Source: Oenanthe sinensis (Eukaryota; Streptophyta; Magnoliopsida; Apiales; Apiaceae). From it: a stretch of 64,000 nucleotides of DNA. Where the stretch lies: NCBI GenBank assembly GCA_028671895.1, contig CM053800.1:17691886-17755885 (forward strand). Reading direction: 5' to 3'. The translations under genes and the position numbers were made by a program. The notes beneath the pieces are model-generated. The model saw nothing but the letters and a program-made list of their open reading frames with translations, had not been told where the DNA came from and did no database searches. This document shows, piece by piece, positions 49,194-58,929 of the stretch (its first letter is position 1; each line of letters opens with the position of its first letter).

Positions 49194-49663
49194 TGTTTTC
49201 TCAGATAAATAATCTATTATAGAAAGGTGTTGAATATAATAGATACCAAATAATCGATCAAGTATATAAAAGAAACACTGTTTTGTGTTTATGATGAACT
49301 TGAATACAAAACTCTCTCAAGAAATTTACTGTTCTTAAGAGTTACAAGGTTATGGAAGATATATCTTGAATGTTACAGTAATGTTAACCTATGTTTGTGT
49401 TTATATAGACATAGTTACAAATTCTTATTATACAACAGATATATCTTGCATTCAAATTCCTTCTTCACTATCCAAATCAAACTCTGATTTGTATGTTTCC
49501 TTATTAAACTTTGATTGTAAACTTTGTCGGTTGTTTATTCTCTGATAGAGTAAACTCTGATTGAGTAAACTCTGACCGATAGCTTCCTTATTCTATGATG
49601 ATGTCAGCAATCATAAACTTTATTATGATATTCTCTGACAGCATTAGTGTTTATTTTCTAACT
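49194..49663 (-). repeat. 5' LTR of element E1 (470 bp)
   Basis: The plus strand starts TGTTTTCTCAGATAAATAATC and ends TTTTCTAACT, where the final A of TAACA is T. It is slightly shorter than the 3' LTR. Confidence 0.9.
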
Positions 49664-50985
49664 TAGTAGAATCTTATTAATATTATAAAAAAATACATTA
49701 AACGAACACTAGTAGTTTAAAAAAAATAGTAGTAATAATAATAACAATAATCTTCTTCTTCTTCAAAAAAAATAATAATAATAACAATAAAAAACTAATA
49801 ATAAAATTAAAACTAATAAATAAAGTTTTATACAATATCTATTTTTATAAGGGATACATATTAGATGTGGCATTCCTGACTGAGCAGTTAAGTAGTAGAC
49901 AATAAAGTGTTATTTCTTATTGAGGACTTGAGTTCGATTCTAGCCTACACCAATCAACTATCTTTTTAATATTAAATATTAGAGATCATTTTAAAAAACT
50001 TTATTAATATTACAATATTAAATATTAAAGAACACTTTACAGTAAAATATATTAGAGAATACTTTAAAAAAATTATCATCTTAATATTCTTTAATATTAT
50101 AATATTAATATCGTAATAATATAATATTATAATATTAGTGTTCCTTAATATTATTTAAAAAATACTATATTAAACAAACACATAAAAGAATCTTATTAAT
50201 ATTATTAAAAAAATATTACATTAAACGAACACATAAAATGTAACTAATAGAACATCTAGTAGAATTTTATTAATATTATTAAAACAAATACTACATTAAA
50301 TGAACATATAAAAGAATCTTGTATAATATTTTAAGTACTGATAAAATATATGTGGACATTAAAATAAATAATTTTAAGGACTGATAAAAAATCTTTTATA
50401 AAATCTTATATGATCTTTTTTTTATTAAAAAAATATTTCAAAGTAGTCATGAAAAAATTGAAAATATCTCAAATAGACAATAATACTATTATATTTTAGA
50501 TAAGAAACCAATTTTCATTATAAAAGCTAATATAAATTTAAATTTTAAAGTAAAAAGATAATAGAAAAATTGATTCACATTAATACTGAAAGGTATAATA
50601 ATTATAATATTAACATATAAAAAAATGATAACTGTATTAACTGTAGCTCAATTAGTTCCCATGAAATATATGGAATAAATTTAATAGAAGATTTCACATG
50701 ACAAAAAAATTAAATGGAACATATCATAAACGTGTATATGGCAACTTAAATTTGAAAAATATACACAATATTTACATACCCGATAGTATTATGTATACAG
50801 TATATCATGTGTCTTTAATGTACATATATACTGTATTTTCATAATTTATATACTATCCTTTATAGTATAAAAATAATTATAAATTAAAGATATGCATCAA
50901 ATCTTCACCATTGGATTAAAAATAAATTAATAGTAGATGCGAGGGGTCTCTTGGTCTCTCACTAAGTAGGGATCTCTCGATCTCA

Positions 50986-51023
<38 letters not shown>

Positions 51024-51227
51024 CTAGTGATCTAGTAGAAAGTAGTCTTAGAATAAAAAGTAGAACGTATTATTTTCACTCCCTATTTTACTATACCCAC
51101 ATCTATTTTACTATGTCTAACCCATATATCATCCCTTATTTTACTATATCCACGCCCCCCCTTCCTCCACCCTGTCCCCAGACTCATCACCGTGGCTCCG
51201 CCACCCCCTGCCCCCGCCCGACCACAC
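49664..51227. other. AT-rich non-coding DNA right of E1
   Basis: It continues the split copy of the AT-rich repeat to about 49935. A degenerate stretch at 49869-49950 with a GAGTTCGATTCT box could be a tRNA-derived SINE relic (weak). Stretches of AATATT and TTAAAT follow, then an (AT)n run at 50988-51021, and at about 51150-51227 a C-rich stretch unlike its surroundings. No gene is seen. Confidence 0.6.
50988..51021. repeat. (AT)n microsatellite
   Basis: About 17 uninterrupted TA dinucleotides. Confidence 0.95.
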
Positions 51228-51783
51228 CGTTACCCAGATAAATAGACTATTATAGAATGAGCTTGAATATAATAATATCAAATAATCGACTTTAAAATAA
51301 AAGTATGTAAAAGATGAACAGCTTTGTATTAATGATAAGCTGTATACAAAACTCTCTCAAGAAAATTAATGTTCTTAAGAGATGTTAGGTTATGAGAATG
51401 ATAATTATGTATGTTTTTAATGATAACCTAATTATGTGTTTATATAGACACAGTTACAAATCCAATTACGAAATAGATAATGATAGCTTCCATAACGTAA
51501 TATAATTGTATTTGAATTCCTTCTTCACTATTCAAATCAAATTTTGATTTACTTGTTTCTTTCTTTGACAAACTCTGATAATAAACTCTGTCAGTTGATA
51601 ATCTCTGATAGAGTATTCTTTATTAGAGTAAACTCTGATTGAGTATTCTCTGATAGAGTAAACTGTCATTAAGTATTCTCTGATAGAGTAAACTCTGTCG
51701 ACAGCTTCTTAAACTCTAATGACGTCAGCATAAACTCTGTTCTTGATATTCTCTGACAGCATCAGTGTTTGCTTTTCGAACAA
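51228..51783 (-). repeat. 3' LTR of E2 (556 bp)
   Basis: It aligns by eye with the E1 LTRs (CCAGATAAATAG start on the plus strand, CGAACA end). It has more TAAACTCTGA/GTATTCTCTGAT units in U3 (51575-51760) than E1, apparently by local duplication. The PPT follows (complement ATAAATTGGGGGAGAT at 51784-51799). Confidence 0.87.
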
Positions 51784-51883
51784 TCTCCCCCAATTTATAC
51801 TTTATTAAATAAAACATAAATTTTATTTATGATGTCAGAAACCTAGAGATAAATGTATCAAAGTTTGAGTTTTCCTCCTTGAC

Positions 51884-53088
51884 TTATATTCTTCTGTATG
51901 TGAAATCTTCAGGTAGAAATTTTTCCAATAACTTCTTCTCAACATTCTTTAACAATTTAATCAGCTTCTCCTTTAATTCTCTCATCTGATCAGAAGAATC
52001 ATCAATCTAGAATATTGTAGCTCTCAAGTTGTATATTGATGATCTTTCCATTCTGTCATATAGAGGAATGCAACAGGCTTTCTTTCCATCAGGATTTAAT
52101 ATAAGTGTAGGGATTCCTAACACAATCTTAACCTTTACATCTCCTTTTGTCATTTCTTTCTCAGAATCATCTCAAGCAAGTATCCTGGTTTATACTCCTC
52201 AGAGTTTATCATTAGCAGCCTCTCATTCTTTTTCTTCTCATTAATTACTCCTTCCAGAATCTTTACCCATCTAGATATAGCTTTATTCTCATCATTTAGG
52301 AGATAAAGAACATATTCAAGTTCTTTAGATGACTGATGAATTAAATATTCTTCATCAATCTTCATCACTTTCTCATTCTCCAAGAAATACAGAAGCTTCT
52401 CTTTAGCTTGAGCACCATAAAAAATGTCCTTAACTATGTGAACATTTATCAATTTTTCCAAATGTTCTTGATTCAAATCTTTCTCAGACTTTTTTTAAAG
52501 AAAAAGAATCTCTGAAGGTATTTGTTTCACCCCTGTAGACTTTGGCTTGAGAATCACCAAGTCTGGCATTGAGAGTTAAAGTTTCAGATTTAGTCTACAG
52601 AAGATCAGGCTTTTTCTTTCTTGTCAGAGTTTGTTGTTCATCTTTCTCATCTTCAAAACTTGTTCCACCTGGGAGAAATGTTGTACCAGATATTGTAAGA
52701 GGAGTTTTTGACTTGGCTAGAGCTTTCTTTTGGATTTCAGTAGTTGGTTTTGATTGGCAGTTGGCTTTGCTTGAGTTTCAACAGACCTTTGAACTTCAGC
52801 AGGCTTGGCTTGAACAGGTTTAGGTATAATTTTCTTTGTTTAAGTAGGTGCCTTCCTTTGAACTAGAGTTTTCTTCACATATTTTCTTTTCTTCTGGACT
52901 TGAGCATTGTCAGTACCAGATTTCTTCAATTCTTCTTCCACAGTAACTGGATCCATTCCCGGATTTTCTTCTTCAAACAATTTTCATGCCAGTTCTGCAT
53001 CCTTCATGTTTTGTTATTCAATTTTATCAGGCTTTTCTTCTTCTTCAAGCCTCTTTGCTAACTCCATATCAGCATCCATCAGAGTTTG
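51884..53088 (-). pseudogene. env-like ORF C-terminal part (E2)
   Basis: The frame ends at TAA 51884-51886 (complement). 52476-52150 contains EHLEKLI.VHIVKDIF.GA...LYFLENEKV, matching 39025-38600 of E1. Upstream is a Lys/Glu-rich helical part up to 53088, where element F cuts it. Several stops and frameshifts are present. Confidence 0.78.
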
Positions 53089-53990
53089 TGTTAGGAATTA
53101 TGAGTTTTGATGATAACAAATTTTTTAGAATTACAGTAGGGACTTAAAATTTCTGTGTAACTGGTCGATGGATATGACTTATAAATAACCATTGACTAGA
53201 AAACCAGTTATCAGTTGAAGCTTGTTTATCAACTGATAAACTGGATTGTAGCATTGATTTATGTTTCACTATCAATCGATTGTATTGCCTCGATGGATGC
53301 TATGAAGTAGTCGACTGATGTTATTGACTTCAATTTCTAGCTTCTCAACAGATGTGAAGAATGGCTGATCAATTGTAAATATTCTAAGTCAGAATTCTCA
53401 CAAGTGAAGTGATCAACTGATGTTGGAGTCGATGGATGAAGACACTACTCAACGGATGAAAGCTATCAACAAATACAAGTCATCAATGGATGAAGGCAGT
53501 CAACGGATAAGGAACCATCAATGGATAGGGAGTCGATGGATAACTCAATTATCCATCGACACATCAACTGATCAACAAATATCCTATCCATCGATGGATA
53601 AGCAAAGGAGAATCAACTGATAAGCTTAACAACATTTATCAGTTGATTAAGGTTTCCCAATTTAGTTAAAGACAAGAAGTATGGGAACTGGGCAGAAACT
53701 GAATCAATGGAAGACAGTCATGTCAGGATTGTGAAGACTTTCAAGGCAACACAGTATTCAAGGAATGTATCAAGACAAAGATACTTCCAGGACTAGTCAG
53801 TTCAAAAAGAAGACTGTGCAAGTAGCTAGTTTCTATTGACATGTAAATAATATAAGTTGTAATTTTATATTGCTATCTGTCGATAGAAATTAGGTGTGAA
53901 AAAAAACTTCTATATAGTTGTTAGAAGCACACAGTAGCAAAGTGAAGAGTGTAGAAAAGCAAAAAGAACTCACTTTGTAAGCAGCTTGGT
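53089..53990 (+). repeat. 5' LTR of element F, truncated
   Basis: It begins TGTTAGGAATTATG. U3 (53150-53660) is packed with ATCAACTGAT, ATCGATGGAT and ATCAATGGAT motifs. TATATAG lies at 53911-53917. The LTR breaks off before the R hairpin. A perfect 7-bp stem with a TTCG loop (53985-54002) sits at the junction to gag. Confidence 0.83.
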
Positions 53991-55017
53991 ATTCGTACCA
54001 AGATCTAGAGATGAACTAGTTGAGAGCAAAAAGGAAATAGAGAATTTGAAAGAAAAATTGGAAGAAGAACTAAGAACCATTAACAAGTGGAATAGGTCTA
54101 GTAAAGCCAGTAAGAAGATGAATGACATTCATGGAACAAATTCATTCACTAGGTTGTCTGAAACTCTTGAGAGATTAGCCATTGATGAAGATCAATCTTT
54201 GGAAAAGAAGCAATCGATTGCTAATTCTGAATCAACTGATAAGAATTATCCATCGATTGATAATGTCAATTCAATGGATAATCATCCATCGATTGATAAC
54301 GTTATTCCAACGGATAATTATCCATCGATTGAGGAATCATCAACTGCTAAAAAGTGTGTTGTTAAAACAAAGCTTAACAGACCTGTCAAATTTGTCAAAG
54401 AAAGTAGCTCCACTAAATCTCAAGTCAAAATTGAACAAGCTAATATAGGGTTCTTATCTAAGGATCAGTTGAAAGAAAAATTGGAAAAGATAGAGCCTAA
54501 TATTAAGCCAAATGAAAAGAAGAAGAAAAACAGAAATGGTAAAGTAGGCATAAATAAGCACAATAACTACACACCTGACAAATATGCTTCTAGGAAGATA
54601 TGTGCTAAGTGTGGCAGTAAAAATCATTTATCTGTGCAATGCAAACTCAACATGCCTACAACAACCAATGTGCCTGTTATACCTAACATGCATTCTCATT
54701 CTGTTTTTCCTCATTTAGTTGATTCTCATGCTATTCATGCTCAGTATGCATCAATGCCTTATATGTTTAATCCATATCTTGCATTTGCCAACATGAATAT
54801 GCCTGCTATGCCATGGAATATGCTTAACAATCTTCATGCACCAAATTTTTCTAATTCTGCAAGCATGAGCATTCCAAATGTTAGCACTGAGAATTCTGAG
54901 GTAAGGAAACCAACACCTAAGGTTGAAGTGGAAGTAAAACCACCTAAACCAAAGGTACAAAAATTGTAAACCAAGCCAAAGATAGCAACTAATAAGAAAG
55001 GACCCAACGCAACTTGG
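53991..55017 (+). pseudogene. gag: gag C-terminal part (element F)
   Basis: The open frame begins in LTR-derived sequence and joins the Gag coiled-coil-like part (ELVESKKEIENLKEKLEEEL), which matches D near 34600. A motif-encoded repeat of the form SIDN/SMDN/PTDN follows at 54230-54340. An intact zinc knuckle (CX2CX4HX4C) is at 54601-54642, then a Met/Asn/Pro-rich tail with a stop at 54967. The conserved TWVPK motif lies at the junction. The N-terminal Gag core and first knuckle are absent, so this copy cannot make a normal Gag. Confidence 0.85.
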
Positions 55018-55055
55018 GTACCAAAATCAACTTGATCTGTTTTGACTGTGTGCAG
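55018..55055 (+). other. Intron-like gag-pro junction segment (38 nt), element F
   Basis: It begins GTACC and ends TGTGCAG before GG. The gag frame ends inside it at TGA. The protease frame is also open through it. Length is 2 modulo 3. Confidence 0.55.
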
Positions 55056-58000
55056 GGAAAAAGAAGAAATCTTTGGTACTTGGACAGTGGGTGTTCAAGA
55101 CACATGACTGGAGATAAATCCTTGCTCACAAAGTTTGAGGAGAAAGCTGGCCCTGGAGTAACTTTTAGAGATGACAGCAAAGGGTACACCATAGGATATG
55201 GCTTGATTTCAAAAGAGAATGTCATCATTGAACCTGTTGCATTAGTTGATGGCTTAAGACATAACTTGTTAAGCATAAGTCAACTATGTGACAATGGAAA
55301 TAAAGTTTGTTTCACAACAGAAGCATGCATAATTTCTAACAAGGTAGATGGAAGCCTGGTTATGACTGGGAATAGAAAAGGAAATGTGTACATAGCTGAC
55401 TTCAACTCAACAAGTGCAGATTCAATGACTTGTCTTTTCTCTAAGGCAAGTACAAATGAAAGTTGGCTGTGGCATAAGAAATTAGCTCACTTGAATTTCA
55501 AAGCCATGAATCTGTTGGTCAAGAAAAATCAAGTGAGAGGCTTACCACAAATGGAATTTGTCAAGGATGGACTTTGTGATGCTTGTCAGAAAGAAAAACA
55601 AAGAAAGGCATCATTCAAGTCAAAATTGGAATCATCAATTGAAAAACCACTTGAGTTATTACATATGGATTTGTTTGGTCCTGTAAATATCATGTCTATT
55701 ACAAAGAAGAAGTATGCTCTAGTCATTGTGGATGATTTTTCAAGATTCTCATGGACTTATTTTCTACATTCAAAGGATGAAGCTAGTCATCTCATCATCA
55801 AGCACATAAGAGAAGTTGAGAAAAATCTTGAATTGGATGTAAAGAAGATAAGAAGTGACAATGGGACAGAATTTAAAAATTCCACAATGAAAGAGTTCTG
55901 TGAATCAAAAGGAATCATACACAAATTCTCTGCACCAAGAACACCTCAACAAAATTGGGTAGTTGAAAGGAAAAATAGGACATTGATTGAAGCAGCTAGA
56001 ACAATGTTGGAAGATGCCAAACTACCAACATATTTCTGGGCTGAGGCCATAAACACCGCATGTTACATTCAAAACATCTCCTTAGTAAATCAAACTCAAG
56101 GGAAGACTCTTTATCAATTGATCAAGAAAGACAAAAAGCCAAAAGTGGGGTTTCTTCATGTTTTTGGCTGCAAGTGCTATGTGCTAAGAAATCAAGGTGA
56201 AAACCTAGGAAAATTTGAAGCCAAGCCTGATGAAGCCATATTTGTTGGGTATGCACTATCAGGCATAGCCTATAGAGTCTACAATCTCAGACTACACATT
56301 GTTATGGAATCTGTACATGTAGTATTTGATGATAAAAAGATTCAAGGCTTGTTTGATGAAGAAAATCATGACATACTGCACTTTAAGAATGAATCAAATG
56401 ATGTAAATGATGAAGAGGCAGAAATTATAAAACCTCAAGTTTTCAGAAACCCAATATCAGTTGATGTTACTGCATCAATGGATAATTTATCAGTTGACAG
56501 AAATACATCAACTGATAATACATCAATTGATAACTCCTCAACGGATAATCAACAATCTACATCTAGGGTATCCACTTCAGGGGAGGGTCTCAAAATCAAT
56601 CTACAAATTCAGATCACTTTGAGTTCAATACAAATGATCATGAGGCCTCATCATCAAGGCAAAATTTGCCTCCTCAAAGAAAATGGACAAGAAGCCATCC
56701 ATTTGAACTAATCATTGGAAATGCAGAAGATGGTGTCAAGACAAGAAGTGCTACTCAAAATGAGTGTCTGTATAGCAGTTTTCTATCTCAAGATGAACCA
56801 AAAAGAATTGAAGAGGCTCTCATGGATCCTGATTGGGTTTTGGCTATGCAAGAAGAACTGAATCAATTTGACAGAAATAAAGTATGGATGCTGGTGCCCA
56901 GACCAAAAGATAGATCAGTAATTGGTACAAAATAGGTATTCAGAAACAAAATGGATGAAACTGGTATTTTGACTAGAAACAAAGCAAGGCTTGTGGCAAA
57001 GGGATATTCACAAGAAGAAGGAATTGATTTTGATGTAACATTTGCACCAGTTGCAAGGTTAGAAGCAATCAGAATCTTTATAGCTTATGCTGCACATGCT
57101 AATTTCAAAGTCTATCAGATGGATGTGAAGAGTGCCTTTTTGAATGGGGTACTAGAAGAGGAAGTCTATGTGGAACAACCTCCTGGCTTTGAAGATCCAA
57201 ATTTCCTTGACTTTGTCTACTATCTACTCAAAGCACTTTATGGCTTGAAGCAAGCACCAAGGGCCTGGTATGACACTTTATCCCAGTTCCTCATTGAGAA
57301 TCACTTCATAAGAGGTACTGTTGATAAAACTCTATTCAGTAGAAATGTTAATGGCTCTATTATTCTTTTACAAATTTATGTGGATGACATTATTTTTGGC
57401 TCAACTAATGAGGGACTTTGCAAAAAGTTTGCCAAATTAATGCAAAGTAAATATGAAATGAGCATGATGGGAGAGCTTACCTACTTTCTTGGGTTGCAAG
57501 TCAAACAAGTTAAGGATGGTATTTTTATAAGTCAAACAAAATACATTCATGATTTATTAAAGAAATTTGACTCAAGTGAATGTTCTTCTGCAAAAACTCC
57601 CATGGCCACTGCCACTAAACTTGAATTAAATATCAAGGAAGCAAAGGTGGATATCTCAAGTTATAGAGGCATGGTAGGCTCTCTTTTGTATTTAACTGCT
57701 AGTAGGCCAGATATAACGTTCTCTACATGCTTATGTGCTAGATTTCAGGCTGATCCTAGAGAATCTCATTTAGTGGCTATTAAAAGAATCTTTAGATATC
57801 TCAAGGGTATATCAAATTTAGGTATTTGGTATCCTAGAGATTCTGGTTTTGATCTAATAGGCTACTAAGATGCAGATTATGCAGGTTGCAAAATAGACAG
57901 GAAAACTACTACAGGCACCTGTCAATTTCTAGGAAACAAGCTTGTGTCATGGTTTAGTAAAAAACAACATTCAGTGTCAACTTCAACTGCAGAAGCTGAG

Positions 58001-58327
58001 TACATTGCTGCTGGAAGTTGCTGTGCATAAATATTGTGGATGAGGAATCAATTATTTGACTATGGGTTCAACTTGAACAAGATTCCCATCTTCTGTGACA
58101 ATACAAGTGCTATTGCAATAACAGAAAATCCTGTGCAACATTCCAAAACCAAACACATTGACATAAGGTATCATTTCATTAGAGAACATGTAATGAATGG
58201 TACAGTTGAATTACATTTTGTCCCTAGTGAACAACAACTTGCAGACATCTTTACCAAACCTCTAGATAAATCTACTTTTAATAGATTAGTCTGTGAGTTA
58301 GGTATGCTCAATTTTGCTCAATCTTAA
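55056..58327 (+). pseudogene. pol: pol (element F), nearly complete
   Basis: Protease DSG is at 55083. The integrase zinc domain is followed by the complete catalytic triad: Asp 55668-55670, Asp 55857-55859 and Glu 55965-55967. The normally Gly residue in QQNGVVERK is Trp. The hinge has S-M-D-N/S-T-D-N repeats encoded by the family motif (56455-56560). A frameshift lies at the GGGG tract 56579-56587, one G short of its relatives. RT and RNase H lie in one frame from about 56590, with YVDD at 57377-57388. Stops are TAG 56933 (a Trp codon), TAA 57866 and TAA 58028. It ends at TAA 58325. Confidence 0.9.
56579..56587 (+). other. Central PPT-like tract (element F), one G lost
   Basis: AGGGGAGGG in the hinge, where C, D and E1 have AGGGGGAGG. 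The loss of one G causes the frameshift in pol. Confidence 0.45.
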
Positions 58328-58929
58328 AATGTCTGTCAAGTTTTCTTTGTTTTGTAGCCATTGTTCACAATTATCTGTTGAAATCAAGTAATCAATTGAT
58401 AAATGTGTTAATTATCAATGGATATTTTATTCCATCAATGGATATTTATCTATCGACAGATAATTACCTTAGTAATTGTTTATCGATGGATAAATTCTTT
58501 CGTATTTGATCAACATATAAATTTTATTCCCATCGATGGATATTTATATATCGACAGATAATTACTCTGGTAGTGAGTGATCGATTGATAAATGATTAAC
58601 TCTTTATTTTATCCGTCGATAGTAATATAATTTCTACAGTTTTATTCATCCGTTGATCAGATTATAGCCGTTGGATAATTACCATTTAGGGTAACATACT
58701 ACTTTCTGTTATTCATCAACGGTTATATCCTTAATTAAAAAGATTTTTTTAAAGTCATTTTAATATCAGAAAATATAAATAGCAGTTACAATTAACAATT
58801 CATTCTTACTTGCTATTCTATTTTCTATCTCTAATCTCTGTCTCTTTCTCAAGCTCATTTTCTCTAATCCTCTCGAATTTTCTAAATCTCTTCCAAGTTC
58901 TCTTTAATCTCTTAAGAATAAACTAACAA
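58328..58929 (+). other. pol-env interval of element F with motif cluster
   Basis: No ORF. At 58380-58690 there are about a dozen ATCAATTGAT, ATCAATGGAT, ATCGATGGAT and ATCGACAGAT motifs. A pyrimidine-rich stretch (58800-58920) precedes the env-like ATG and may be its leader. Confidence 0.75.

Larger units (their letters stand above)
37808..49663 (-). mobile_element. Sirevirus element E1, complete but decayed (11,856 bp, minus strand)
   Basis: Flanked by the 5-bp duplication TAGTA (37803-37807 and 49664-49668). In minus orientation: 5' LTR 49194-49663, PBS, gag, pol, motif-rich interval, env-like ORF, PPT and 3' LTR 37808-38300. The family motif is CAGAGTTTA/TAAACTCTG, found in the LTRs, the Gag tail, the hinge, the pol-env interval and the env-like ORF. 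It splits a copy of the AT-rich repeat. Confidence 0.93.
51228..53088 (-). mobile_element. Family E copy E2, 3' end only, interrupted by element F
   Basis: In minus orientation: the C-terminal part of an env-like ORF, PPT and 3' LTR. The remainder should lie beyond element F, outside the window. The first LTR base on the plus strand is C rather than T (CGTTACC). Confidence 0.85.

Noticed and set aside
50988..51021. (AT)n run as an origin or matrix attachment site
   Set aside because: A plain microsatellite; nothing else supports a function.
55014..55056. Classical -1 ribosomal frameshift heptamer at the gag-pro junction
   Set aside because: I found no canonical slippery heptamer in the gag frame, and the protease frame is closed in B and E1. 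It is not excluded for C, D and F.
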